Positions 17,002 through 25,305 of a DNA stretch of 64,000 bases are shown here, piece by piece (position 1 is the stretch's first letter; the number at the start of each line of letters is the position of its first letter). This DNA comes from Vibrio sp. CK2-1. Its GTDB lineage: Bacteria; Pseudomonadota; Gammaproteobacteria; Enterobacterales; Vibrionaceae. Under the pieces are notes generated by a model, which had not been told where the DNA came from, searched no databases, and saw only the letters and a list, made by a program, of their open reading frames with translations. The DNA lies in the NCBI RefSeq assembly GCF_021726515.1, contig NZ_JAKKCJ010000002.1:248001-312000 (forward strand). The letters run 5' to 3'. The translations under genes were made by a program, and so were the position numbers.

Positions 17002-18435
17002 TTATTTACTTCTCGATTCAGAGTGGAAGAGTTGTTCAATATCACTGATTAATCGCTTACCTTGAGTGTTGAGAGGAATCTCATCAACCACTCGAAAACG
17101 ACGTGGAATACCTACTGGTTCAACCCATTGATGCAAAGATTGGCGTAACATCAATACAAATTTTCCCTTACCGAGTTGGTTGAGTTTCGCTTGTCCAATT
17201 GGTGAGAGAGTAATGGCGGCAGCAGTAATCAAACGTTTTGGCTCTTGATATGGAATGACCGCAGCTTCATTAATTTCATCAAGTTGATTTAAACGACGCT
17301 CAATCTCACTTAATGATATGCGTTTTTCTTCTATTTTGATCACCCGATCAGCTCGACCTTTCAAAATAAAATGCTGTTCATCTAATAATTCACATTGATC
17401 GGCGGTTTGATACCAATTTTCGATATCCACCAAAGGGGATTTGATTTTCAAACACTGCTCGGCATTGACATCAATTTGGGTGCCGACAAAGGCTTGCCAG
17501 GGCGTATTGTTTGAGTGTTGCTGACGATGGGCAATACCACCGGTTTCAGTACTGCCGAGCACTTCATGTGGATAATGGCTAAATAAATGATTACAGGTTT
17601 TTGCTGCATCCAGAGGTAGTGGACCACCGGATGAAAAAATAGCGCGATAACGGTTTTCAGGCTCGGCTGGTGTTAAGCGCTTTAGTAAAGCCGGGCTACT
17701 GATTAACACTAAATCTTCAGTAGCATGCTCGATAATTTGCTCAGGGTATTGCCAGTCTTGGGCGAGGAATGCTCTGCCAGCTGAAAGTGGCCATAGAATA
17801 CGAAATAGCAGACCATAAATATGTTGGTGAGAAACCGTGCTGGCTGTGATTGCATCCGTTAAGGATTCACCCCAAGTAGTTTGTAACTGTGCCACTTCTT
17901 TTTCGAGAATCGATAATGGTTTTTCGATAGCTTTAGGTTGACCACTAGTGCCTGAAGTAAACAAGGTGATAGCGACATCGGCTAAATCTTCAAATTGAGG
18001 TAAGCCCATCTCAGGTTTCTTAGCTAATATTTGGGGAGCTTCAAAGGCAAAGTGTGGCGCGAGCGTAGCGGAATTGATCGCCTCATCATGCAAAACCGCA
18101 TCAAAGTGTTGAGAAAGCTCGGCTAGGGCTGCCGGTTGTAAATTACCCGGTATGATAAGTTGTTTTTGACTATGACAAGCCGCCATAAATGCCACGGCAA
18201 ACCAGTAGCTATTATCAAAACAAAGCGCCCAACGAGATTCACTACGAGCACGCAATAGTTGGCTGAGTTGATAAGTATCTTGTTGAAATTGTTGCCAGTT
18301 AACTGCTTGGCCTTGTTGGTTGAAACCATCGAATGCAACAGGAAAATCGACAGAGCGTTGAGTGGCTCTATCGGTATTCATCAATTGAGAAATAGGAACA
18401 AAAGAAGCAGGCATCATGCTGGTGGCAATTTCCAT
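17002..18435 (-). CDS. apeH: AMP-forming aryl acid--ACP ligase ApeH
   Basis: A 477-aa member of the adenylate-forming (ANL) superfamily. The phosphate-binding loop TLFTSGTSGQPK is at about 157-168, GSTETGG in the middle, and the hinge region with KGRADRVIKIEEKRIS near 365-380. In characterised APE systems this ligase activates the aryl starter acid with ATP and loads it on an ACP. Here the starter could be an aryl acrylate from the ammonia-lyase. The start could be Met1 or Met7; no strong SD decides. Confidence 0.83.
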   Translation of the reverse strand: MEIATSMMPASFVPISQLMNTDRATQRSVDFPVAFDGFNQQGQAVNWQQFQQDTYQLSQLLRARSESRWALCFDNSYWFAVAFMAACHSQKQLIIPGNLQPAALAELSQHFDAVLHDEAINSATLAPHFAFEAPQILAKKPEMGLPQFEDLADVAITLFTSGTSGQPKAIEKPLSILEKEVAQLQTTWGESLTDAITASTVSHQHIYGLLFRILWPLSAGRAFLAQDWQYPEQIIEHATEDLVLISSPALLKRLTPAEPENRYRAIFSSGGPLPLDAAKTCNHLFSHYPHEVLGSTETGGIAHRQQHSNNTPWQAFVGTQIDVNAEQCLKIKSPLVDIENWYQTADQCELLDEQHFILKGRADRVIKIEEKRISLSEIERRLNQLDEINEAAVIPYQEPKRLITAAAITLSPIGQAKLNQLGKGKFVLMLRQSLHQWVEPVGIPRRFRVVDEIPLNTQGKRLISDIEQLFHSESRSK

Positions 18436-18477
18436 ATTGGGAGTTTTTTAAAACTAGCAGTAATAGTAACGAGTCGA

Positions 18478-19041
18478 TTATTGCTCGTTAGATTTACGAA
18501 TATAACCTCTTACTAGCCATTCAATCGTGAATAAACTTCCGGCAAACAAGTAACTGAGTAAGCCATTGTATAAGGTCCAGATCTCAAGTGGCAAAAAGCA
18601 GGTATAAAGTGCGATCGAGCCATTAATCACAAAGTAGCCACACCATACTTTGGTGACATTGCGAGTGTAGCGCACGCCACTTTCCGGTAGTTCAGGTTCT
18701 TGTAGGCGAGCCAATCGTTCCACTAAGGTTTGCGACTGCCATAAGCTACTGAAGAATAATAGAAACATCAGAAGATTCACCACCACTGGGTAGTAGGTAA
18801 ACCAACCGTGTTCACGAAATAATGTCGCACATAAAGTGAGAATAATTCCCGCGCCACCACTTAACCAAGCAATGTATTTAAGCTCTTTTAACTTAGTTTG
18901 ATGGCCGGCGGCAATGCGAATGACAAACAGGGCGGCAAAGATAATACCTATCACGCCAATGCCCCAACGGCTCAATCCATAATAAACCGCTAAAGGATAA
19001 GCCAATAGCAGTAGGGCAGATAAAGCCGTTAATGCGCGCAT
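18478..19041 (-). CDS. apeG: Integral membrane protein ApeG (COG4648-like)
   Basis: A 187-aa inner-membrane protein with about five or six predicted TM segments (roughly 4-20, 25-42, 58-74, 80-98, 130-148, 155-172) and no recognisable catalytic motif. Position directly after the two ACP genes and before apeH identifies it with the conserved membrane protein of APE clusters. Its role is not established from sequence; membrane anchoring of the assembly complex or help in transfer to the exporter are guesses. It starts 2 nt after the second ACP gene stop. Confidence 0.7.
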   Translation of the reverse strand: MRALTALSALLLLAYPLAVYYGLSRWGIGVIGIIFAALFVIRIAAGHQTKLKELKYIAWLSGGAGIILTLCATLFREHGWFTYYPVVVNLLMFLLFFSSLWQSQTLVERLARLQEPELPESGVRYTRNVTKVWCGYFVINGSIALYTCFLPLEIWTLYNGLLSYLFAGSLFTIEWLVRGYIRKSNEQ

Positions 19042-19043
19042 TA

Positions 19044-19298
19044 TTATTCCTTGAGTAGCTCAACTACAGCATCAACGACGTCGTTGACGGTACGTACAGC
19101 TTTAAACTCATCGGGTTGGATCTTTTTGCCAGTTAATTTTTGTAGATGAACCACAAGATCAACCGCATCAATGCTATCGAGATCCAGCTCTTGGTAAAGT
19201 TTTGATTCAGGCTTGATGTCATCAGCATCAATTTCAAATAGCTCAACAAAGGCATCTTGTACTTTGCTGAATACTTCGTCTCTGTTTATTTCCGTCAT
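19044..19298 (-). CDS. apeF: Acyl carrier protein ApeF
   Basis: An 84-aa, acidic four-helix acyl carrier protein. Ser42 in DLDSIDAVDL is the phosphopantetheine attachment site. It carries intermediates of aryl polyene synthesis. It is one of two tandem, non-identical ACP genes, as in other APE clusters; separate roles (starter loading versus elongation) are plausible but not visible here. Confidence 0.9.
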   Translation of the reverse strand: MTEINRDEVFSKVQDAFVELFEIDADDIKPESKLYQELDLDSIDAVDLVVHLQKLTGKKIQPDEFKAVRTVNDVVDAVVELLKE

Positions 19299-19319
19299 AA
19301 TATTCTTGTTCTGTCTGAG

Positions 19320-19577
19320 TTAGTTTTGTTGAGCACTAATGTAGTTAGCTAGGTTCGCTACCGAAGCAAAGTGCTCACGAGTTTGGCTATCGTCAGCATC
19401 AATCACAATATGATACTTTTTCTTGATGGCAAGACCGAGTTCTAGTGCATCAATGGAATCCAGCCCTAAGCCGTCTCCAAATAAAGCCGCGTCAGTTTCG
19501 ATATCTTCCACTTGAATATCTTCAAGGTTTAACGCTTCAATAATTAATGCTTTTAATTCGTTGTGTAGTTGTTCCAC
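19320..19577 (-). CDS. apeE: Acyl carrier protein ApeE
   Basis: An 85-aa acidic acyl carrier protein with the phosphopantetheine Ser41 in GLDSIDALELG. The start codon is GTG at 19577, preceded by a TAGGTAGG-type Shine-Dalgarno. It lies 21 bp upstream of the second ACP gene and 48 bp after apeD. The assignment as ApeE rests on gene order. Confidence 0.88.
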   Translation of the reverse strand: MEQLHNELKALIIEALNLEDIQVEDIETDAALFGDGLGLDSIDALELGLAIKKKYHIVIDADDSQTREHFASVANLANYISAQQN

Positions 19578-19625
19578 AGTGACCTACCTAAATTGCTAAA
19601 AATATGTTCAGAGCTTGGTTTTATT

Positions 19626-20417
19626 TTATTGGGCGTTTTCAGGGAAAATCGCGCTCGATAAATGTCGATTCAGTTGACGCGCGGCAGTGGTTGGTGAATC
19701 ACTGCTTTGGATAAAGTCATCGACCTTGATTTTGTTTTTCACTTCAACATGAAAAAAGGGTTTAGTGTCGGGTACTTGATACCATTTCATTTGTTTGGTC
19801 AAAAAGCTTGGATTCACACTAATATGAATCACCCGTAAATCGGTTTGAGTGCGAACGGCAATTTGTGCTGCTCCGCGTTGTAACTTGGATTGTTGCCCAG
19901 GTGTTGTCCGTGTTCCTTCTGGAAAAATCAGCAGAACATTACCATGATTTAGCCGTTGGCTACAGTCATCCAACAAGCTTTCTGGATCGCGATTAGGAAT
20001 ATAACCAGCCGCTTTAACGATCCCTTTCATAAATGGGTTATTCCAAATTGCGGCTTTCACCAAACAATCACATTGTGGCAAACATGATGCAATCAACACA
20101 TAGTCAATTAAGCTTGGGTGATTGGCGACAATTAGGCAATTTCTATCTTGTTGCAGCTGTTCTACATTATCGAATCGGTAATCAATTGTGCCAGTAAATT
20201 TCATGGTGCGACAAAATAAGCGAAAAGCTCGCTGGATAATTGATTGTACTCGCATTTCACGTTGGGTTTGATTACGAGCCGTCCACGTCATCAATGGAAA
20301 GACGATAAAGGTTAGGCACAGTGCGCCGATACCAAAAATTGCAAAGCAGCTGCCAGTGGCCATTACTCGCCAGTATTTATTACAACGTTGGGCAACGCTA
20401 AGTGAATGGTTTGCCAT
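19626..20417 (-). CDS. apeD: Lysophospholipid acyltransferase-family protein ApeD
   Basis: A 263-aa PlsC-like acyltransferase. The HX4D motif (His100 to Asp105 in NHPSLID) and the FPEGTR motif (165-170) are both intact. A hydrophobic segment at about 22-48 anchors it in the inner membrane. It probably transfers an acyl or polyenoyl group to a lipid acceptor during construction of the membrane-bound aryl polyene. The start overlaps the apeC stop by one base (TAATG). Confidence 0.83.
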   Translation of the reverse strand: MANHSLSVAQRCNKYWRVMATGSCFAIFGIGALCLTFIVFPLMTWTARNQTQREMRVQSIIQRAFRLFCRTMKFTGTIDYRFDNVEQLQQDRNCLIVANHPSLIDYVLIASCLPQCDCLVKAAIWNNPFMKGIVKAAGYIPNRDPESLLDDCSQRLNHGNVLLIFPEGTRTTPGQQSKLQRGAAQIAVRTQTDLRVIHISVNPSFLTKQMKWYQVPDTKPFFHVEVKNKIKVDDFIQSSDSPTTAARQLNRHLSSAIFPENAQ

Positions 20418-21157
20418 TATTCAGCGTCACCTCGTTGCCATTGCCATTGATTTCGAGAGTCTTCAATCGTCCAGTGACGGCTTTGATGAGCTAACTGTTG
20501 AATGATATCTATGGTTTGTGAGCGATTTTTGGATTCGAAACTAGAAGGCTTTTTGGTTTGCCAGTTAATTTGAGTTTGTGAACCAGAGCCCAGCACTAGT
20601 CCTAATGCATAAAGTGGTGGGGTAGGCGTTGCGTCAAATTGGTCATAAGGTTTTGGTAGTGGCGCATCGAAGTCGATCAGTAATATCTTATGCTGTGGAT
20701 TTTCTGCTAAGTAAGCACTAGCCTCAATTAAAGCGTGATGTAGGCTAGATTCGCAGCCGGCAAGTGAGGTTGCTGGAATCGGACTTTTGGTAGCAATGGT
20801 AAATAAACCTGCGCTGGTGTTATGTACCGATTGAGAAAATGCCATCGGTGAGGCTTCTTCACCTTGTAGCACTTGTTGCAGTAATTCAACGGTACGCGGT
20901 AGTTCACCATGACGACTTGAAAAAATTAGGTAGTCAAACTCAGATGTAGTCGATTGCTGTAAATGAATGGCGGTTTGTAAGGCGACTTTGCTTAATGGGC
21001 TCATGCGGCGGCGCATCATGGCCGGAATTAAATTTACTTCGAGTGATGGTTTTTCATTGTCAAAGGCATGATCGGTGTAATGCTGCCATTCTTCAGGTGT
21101 GGTTAACCCCGGAGAAAGTGCGTGCCAGTGTTCAATATTAAATGAAATAGTGTTCAT
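20417..21157 (-). CDS. apeC: Beta-ketoacyl synthase chain-length factor ApeC
   Basis: A 246-aa ketosynthase-like protein that is only an N-terminal KS half and lacks the active-site cysteine. The segment SVHNTSAGLFTIATK (about 124-138) resembles the KS active-site neighbourhood without the CSS motif. In APE clusters such a protein pairs with ApeO and limits chain length. ATG 21157 (MNTISFNIEHW) is chosen; the open frame extends 44 codons further upstream but that stretch does not look like the family and lies in the divergent promoter region. It is the first gene of the 17-gene operon. Confidence 0.78.
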   Translation of the reverse strand: MNTISFNIEHWHALSPGLTTPEEWQHYTDHAFDNEKPSLEVNLIPAMMRRRMSPLSKVALQTAIHLQQSTTSEFDYLIFSSRHGELPRTVELLQQVLQGEEASPMAFSQSVHNTSAGLFTIATKSPIPATSLAGCESSLHHALIEASAYLAENPQHKILLIDFDAPLPKPYDQFDATPTPPLYALGLVLGSGSQTQINWQTKKPSSFESKNRSQTIDIIQQLAHQSRHWTIEDSRNQWQWQRGDAE

Positions 21158-21208
21158 TAATGCCCATTCATACCATTTATAGAAGCAAAATGTAAAAATA
21201 GCATTTTT

Positions 21209-21251
21209 ATTGATGCAAACGCTATATTGTTCAGTCATTAATTGATACAAA
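21209..21251. promoter_or_regulatory. Direct repeat in the divergent APE control region
   Basis: ATTGATGCAAA at 21209-21219 and ATTGATACAAA at 21241-21251 share 10 of 11 bases and are exactly 32 bp apart (about three helical turns), in the 203-bp gap between apeC and the methyltransferase gene. Such spacing suits a dimeric or cooperative regulator. No convincing -35/-10 pair could be fixed on either strand. No regulator gene is adjacent. Confidence 0.35.
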
Positions 21252-21274
21252 AATATAACCTTTAATGGGGTATT

Positions 21275-21358
21275 ATGAGCAATATCCAATTAAGTCATCA
21301 CTTTCAAACTGAGATGACTTTGTTTTCCTTGTCGACAGATTTGTTATTTGGACTTTAA
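21275..21358 (+). CDS. Possible 27-codon leader ORF before the methyltransferase gene
   Basis: An ATG at 21275 with GGGG 4 nt upstream opens a 27-codon frame starting MSNIQLSHHF and ending LLFGL-stop at 21358, two bases before the TTG start of the methyltransferase. The tight junction suggests translational coupling, which could compensate for the weak start. It may equally be a chance ORF; no homologue is recognised. Confidence 0.35.
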   Translation: MSNIQLSHHFQTEMTLFSLSTDLLFGL

Positions 21359-21360
21359 TT

Positions 21361-22428
21361 TTGAAGCAATTTCAACACGATCCATACAATGCATTAGAAG
21401 CAAAAACTGAAGCTCAAAAATTAGCTTTCTCTCCTATTGTGTTTCATACCGCTCGAACGTTACGAGATCTTGGTATTTTAGCCGCACTAGAAAAGCAGCC
21501 AGAACAAGGTATGACGGCCGCATATATTGCCGATGCCACTCAAGTGTCTGAGTACGGCGTTAAAGTGCTATTAGACATGGCATTAAGTGCGCATATCGTG
21601 ACATGGCGTGATGAGCATTACGTTCTTGCTAAGTTAGGGCACTCTTTATTAAGCGATGGCATGACTATCGCCAATATGGATTTTACGGCAGACGTTTGTT
21701 ATGCCGGCATGATGCATTTAACCGAAGCGATTCAAGAAGGCACGCCAGCGGGTTTGAAAGAGTTAGGCGATTGGTCGACGATTTATGAAGGCTTATCGAG
21801 CTTGCCGAAGAAGGCGCAAGATAGCTGGTTTAAGTTTGATCATTTTTATTCGGATAATACTTTTCCTGTTTTACTCAAGCAGATTTTTGCGAATCAACCT
21901 AAGCGCATTTTTGATATTGGCGGCAATACGGGTAAGTGGACACTGCAATGTTGTCAGCATGATGAGAGTGTCAATGTCACGATTATCGATCTGCCGCAGC
22001 AAATTGCCTTAGCCAAAGAAAATATTGCTCAGCATGGTTTTTCTGAACGGGTTGATTTCTTCCCGGCCAATATGCTCGATAAGCAACAAGCCTTACCTGA
22101 AGGTGCTGACGTGTGGTGGATGAGTCAATTTTTAGATTGTTTCTCACCGATGGAAATTCTCAGTATTTTACGTCGCGTTCGTGCTGCCATGAAGCCTCAA
22201 GCCGATGTGTATATTCTGGAGTTATTTTGGGATGCTCAGCGTTATGAAGCCGCGTCATACAGCTTAAATGCCACTTCGCTTTATTTTACTTGTTTGGCCA
22301 ATGGTAATAGTCGCTTTTATCGTAGCGATGATTTTTTAGAGATCGTCAAAGAAGCTGGTTTTGTGGTGAACAATCGCATCGATAATATCGGACTTGGGCA
22401 TACGCTTTTACATCTTAAAGCTGATTAA
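21361..22428 (+). CDS. SAM-dependent O-methyltransferase-like protein
   Basis: A 355-aa methyltransferase of the small-molecule O-methyltransferase type. An N-terminal winged-helix dimerisation region (about 20-95, with IADATQVSEYGVKVLLDM) precedes a Rossmann domain: IFDIGGNTGKW (about 182-192) is the SAM-binding motif I, and VTIIDLPQQ holds the acidic ribose-binding residue. No ATG fits the N-terminus: the frame starts at TTG 21361 with TTTGGA 8-9 bases upstream, and the first internal Met is near residue 50. It faces the ape operon and is followed 25 bp later by a halogenase-like gene, so it probably methylates the aryl head or an intermediate. Substrate unknown. Confidence 0.82.
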   Translation: MKQFQHDPYNALEAKTEAQKLAFSPIVFHTARTLRDLGILAALEKQPEQGMTAAYIADATQVSEYGVKVLLDMALSAHIVTWRDEHYVLAKLGHSLLSDGMTIANMDFTADVCYAGMMHLTEAIQEGTPAGLKELGDWSTIYEGLSSLPKKAQDSWFKFDHFYSDNTFPVLLKQIFANQPKRIFDIGGNTGKWTLQCCQHDESVNVTIIDLPQQIALAKENIAQHGFSERVDFFPANMLDKQQALPEGADVWWMSQFLDCFSPMEILSILRRVRAAMKPQADVYILELFWDAQRYEAASYSLNATSLYFTCLANGNSRFYRSDDFLEIVKEAGFVVNNRIDNIGLGHTLLHLKAD

Positions 22429-22453
22429 CATTGAAGGTAGATAGGGATTTAGA

Positions 22454-23701
22454 ATGAGCACAATACAGAAAACATCGGTTGTGATTATTGGCGCTGGCCC
22501 TTCTGGTTCAGTAGCTGCGGCTATTCTCAAACAGCATGATATTGACTGTGTTGTGTTAGAGCGCAGTACCTTTCCTCGTTTTTCTATCGGCGAAAGCTTA
22601 CTGCCCGCTTGTATGGAAAGTTTGAAAAAAGCCAAACTGTTTGATGCGGTAAATAAAGCCGAGTTTCAGTTTAAAAATGGCGCCGCATTTCGTTATCAAG
22701 ATAAATATACTTATTTTGACTTTACCGATAAGTATACCCCAGGTGAGGGAACGACTTTTCAAGTTCAGCGTGGGCCATTCGATAAACTACTTGCGGATGA
22801 AGCGCAAAAGCAAGGTGTTGAGATCCATTATCAACATACCGTAACCGCGGTAGATGTTGAGCCTAAACAGCCAGTGCTATCCGTTATTGATGAGGCGGGT
22901 GAACCCTATCAAATTCAAGCTGACTTCATTTTAGATGCTAGCGGTTATGGACGAGTATTACCTCGGCTACTTGACTTAGAGTTGCCTTCAGATCTCCCAC
23001 AACGAAAGGCATTATTTACTCATGTTACTGATAACATTACGGACAGCTTAGCCATTGAGCTAAATTATGATCGCGACAAGATCACCATCTATGTGCATCC
23101 TGATAATCAAAGTGTTTGGTATTGGCTAATTCCATTTAGTAATGGTGTTTGTTCAGTTGGGGTAGTCTCAACGCCTGATTTTTTTGACGCTTATCCTGAT
23201 GATGAAATTGCCGCGTTAAAGCAATTAACTTCAGAAGAACCGCACTTAAAGCTGCTATTTAGGGATGCGGATTTTTGTCACATGAGCGGCACGATTGGTG
23301 GTTATTCCGCTAATGTGAAGCATCTTGCCAGCAATAACTATGCGATGTTGGGTAATGCTGGTGAGTTTTTAGATCCGGTATTTTCATCTGGTGTGACAAT
23401 TGCAATGAAATCTGCTGAACTGGCAACCGATACGTTAATCCGTCAATTAAATGGTGAAGCGGTGGATTGGCAAAAAGATTACGCAGAGCCGTTAATGGTT
23501 GGGGTCGATACCTTCCGCGCTTATGTCGAAGGTTGGTATGACGGACGTTTTCAAAATGTGGTGTTTTTTGAAAATGCTCATCCAGATATAAAGAAAAAAA
23601 TCAGCTCTATTTTAGCTGGTTATGCATGGGATACCTCTAATCCTTATGTGGCTAACCCGCAAAAACGCTTAAGTACTTTGGCGGAAATCTGCTCAGAATA
23701 A
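22454..23701 (+). CDS. Flavin-dependent halogenase-like FAD oxidoreductase
   Basis: A 415-aa FAD enzyme. Residues 13-18 (GAGPSG) bind the dinucleotide; IGESLLPAC (45-53) is the halogenase/monooxygenase GES region. Three features of flavin-dependent halogenases are present: the WxWxIP motif (W222 to P227), the FxxPxxSxG motif (F305 to G313), and Lys74 in the FxxKxGAxF context where the chloramine/bromamine-forming lysine lies. Adjacent to the aryl polyene genes it could halogenate the aryl head, as in brominated xanthomonadins, or be a relative with hydroxylating or reducing activity. It forms an operon with the methyltransferase gene (25-bp gap) and ends at a bidirectional terminator. No dedicated flavin reductase is adjacent. 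Confidence 0.75.
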   Translation: MSTIQKTSVVIIGAGPSGSVAAAILKQHDIDCVVLERSTFPRFSIGESLLPACMESLKKAKLFDAVNKAEFQFKNGAAFRYQDKYTYFDFTDKYTPGEGTTFQVQRGPFDKLLADEAQKQGVEIHYQHTVTAVDVEPKQPVLSVIDEAGEPYQIQADFILDASGYGRVLPRLLDLELPSDLPQRKALFTHVTDNITDSLAIELNYDRDKITIYVHPDNQSVWYWLIPFSNGVCSVGVVSTPDFFDAYPDDEIAALKQLTSEEPHLKLLFRDADFCHMSGTIGGYSANVKHLASNNYAMLGNAGEFLDPVFSSGVTIAMKSAELATDTLIRQLNGEAVDWQKDYAEPLMVGVDTFRAYVEGWYDGRFQNVVFFENAHPDIKKKISSILAGYAWDTSNPYVANPQKRLSTLAEICSE

Positions 23702-23729
23702 TTTAATAGAGAGTCAAACGTTAGACAAT

Positions 23730-23757
23730 AAAAAGCCCCGAATGAACGGGGCTTTTG
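23730..23757. terminator. Bidirectional terminator
   Basis: AAAAGCCCCG (23731-23740) pairs with CGGGGCTTTT (23747-23756) across a 6-base loop, with A- and T-runs on both sides. It closes both the halogenase-like operon and the convergent yiaV-like operon. Confidence 0.9.
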
Positions 23758-23791
23758 TGTATCTGAAGCATTACTGCCGAGTACGTCGATA

Positions 23792-24922
23792 TTAGTGATC
23801 GAAGTACACGTAGTTTTGCCAGCTCTTCATTCGAATTAGGATTTTACGAATGATAGCAACGTGTTCTAACTTGCCTGAGTAGACTGCAATTTCAACATTG
23901 GCACCCATAGGTAAGTTATATTGTTCGACATCGTCAATTAACTTGAACTTCACCATGATACGGCCTTGAGTTTGCAGCATGTTCGTACCTAATAAAGCGC
24001 CGGCTGCTTGGATTTGGCTTTCTGCAATTGCAGGCAGTACTTCAGCTACTTCTGCTTTAAAGGACTTACCTGGTAGCGCTCTGAAGATCACATCCGCTTC
24101 ATCACCGGCTTTAATATTCAGTGTTGAGTTTTGACGGAAGGCACCAACGAAGTAATGGTCTTGGGTACTCACGAAAGTTAAAATTGGTTTAAATGGTAGT
24201 GGAACCGCCATAACACCTGGTTTTAACGCTAGTTGAGAAACATAACCATCGGTTGGAGCACGAATAATCGTTTGGTCTAGATTAAATTGAGCTCTATCTA
24301 GTGCAGCTTGAGCTTCTGCAACTGAGGTATTAACCCCATCAATTTGCGACTCGAACGCTGCTTTAGCGGCATTTTCATTAGAAAGGGCTGCTTGGTAGGC
24401 GGCTTCTGCACCTTTAGCAATTTGTTGTTTGTCATCCACTTGTTGCAAAGTAAATGCGCCACGTTTGTAACCTTTTTGGTAACGCGCTGCTTCACGTTGT
24501 GAACGATCTCTTTCTGCTAAGGCTTGCACGCTAGTTGCGGCAGCTTGTTTGTAAGCCGCTTCAAGCACTAAGACGTTTTGTTTCGCGGCAGCCAGTGCGG
24601 CTTGTTGTTGTACAACCGCTGCTTTAAACGGGGTATCGTCCAAGCGTACTAATACATCGCCTTGTTTTACTAGTTTGTTTGGTTCAACGTCGACAGAAAC
24701 CACACGGGCACGGACATTAGAAACCATTGGTGTGGTGCTATAGATTTGGCCACCAAGCTGAGTGAATGGCTGGAAGTAGTTCATGGCTAAGAAGATAGAA
24801 CCAAGTAAAACCACACCACCTAAAACAGCAGTTGGAACCGTCCACTTATTGAGTGGGATACGGAAGATTTTAAATATCGCAATACAAAAAGCGGTATAGG
24901 TTAGAATCAATATTGTTTCCAT
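23792..24922 (-). CDS. HlyD-family periplasmic adaptor (YiaV-like)
   Basis: A 376-aa membrane fusion protein. One N-terminal hydrophobic region (about 2-50) anchors it; the VRARVVSVDVEPNKLVKQGDVLVRLD stretch is the biotinyl-lipoyl domain, about 110-210 is an alanine-rich coiled-coil hairpin, and the second lipoyl half (IIRAPTDGYVSQL) and a beta-barrel follow. Such adaptors link inner-membrane pumps to outer-membrane channels. The neighbour is the DUF3302 protein gene, the same pairing as E. coli yiaW-yiaV, with a one-base overlap (TAATG). No pump gene is adjacent, so the partner is unknown. Confidence 0.83.
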   Translation of the reverse strand: METILILTYTAFCIAIFKIFRIPLNKWTVPTAVLGGVVLLGSIFLAMNYFQPFTQLGGQIYSTTPMVSNVRARVVSVDVEPNKLVKQGDVLVRLDDTPFKAAVVQQQAALAAAKQNVLVLEAAYKQAAATSVQALAERDRSQREAARYQKGYKRGAFTLQQVDDKQQIAKGAEAAYQAALSNENAAKAAFESQIDGVNTSVAEAQAALDRAQFNLDQTIIRAPTDGYVSQLALKPGVMAVPLPFKPILTFVSTQDHYFVGAFRQNSTLNIKAGDEADVIFRALPGKSFKAEVAEVLPAIAESQIQAAGALLGTNMLQTQGRIMVKFKLIDDVEQYNLPMGANVEIAVYSGKLEHVAIIRKILIRMKSWQNYVYFDH

Positions 24923-25305
24923 TAGTTTGATTCTCCCTTGGTGCTTTCTTGTGTGTTCTCAGTTGGTTTTGCTTGAGGTGATAATTCAGCCATTTGTTTT
25001 TGTAGCTGAGAGATTTGCTTATTCAATTCATCCACTTTATGGTGCATATCATCTTGTTCGGCTTGTAGTTTATTAAAGCCCCAACCACGGTCTTCACGCC
25101 ATAAGGTCGCCCAGATCCACAAGAATGGCCAAAGTACATGCAAAGTAAATAGACTTACCCAGCCCGCAACATGAATGGCATCTTGGTGAGGATGATTGCG
25201 TTTTTTGGAAATTTCATAGGGGATATCGTGAATAACAATGATGCCGTAAAACAGCACCAGTACGACGAAAATAAGTATGCCCAGGGCTACATAATCTAAT
25301 GTCAT
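24922..25305 (-). CDS. DUF3302 inner-membrane protein (YiaW-like)
   Basis: A 127-aa membrane protein with two predicted TM segments (about 6-26 and 48-68), the signature-like HIDPYEI-type region read here as VIHDIPYEISKKRNHPHQ, and a C-terminal coiled coil (about 85-110, heptad-like Leu/Met). It resembles E. coli YiaW (DUF3302), whose gene precedes the HlyD-like yiaV in the same way. It may be the membrane partner of the adaptor; function is not established. Confidence 0.75.
   Translation of the reverse strand: MTLDYVALGILIFVVLVLFYGIIVIHDIPYEISKKRNHPHQDAIHVAGWVSLFTLHVLWPFLWIWATLWREDRGWGFNKLQAEQDDMHHKVDELNKQISQLQKQMAELSPQAKPTENTQESTKGESN

Noticed and set aside
5335..23701. Aryl polyene region as a recently acquired island
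   Set aside because: No integrase, flanking direct repeat, tRNA junction or obvious base-composition break was seen by eye; transfer cannot be shown from this window.
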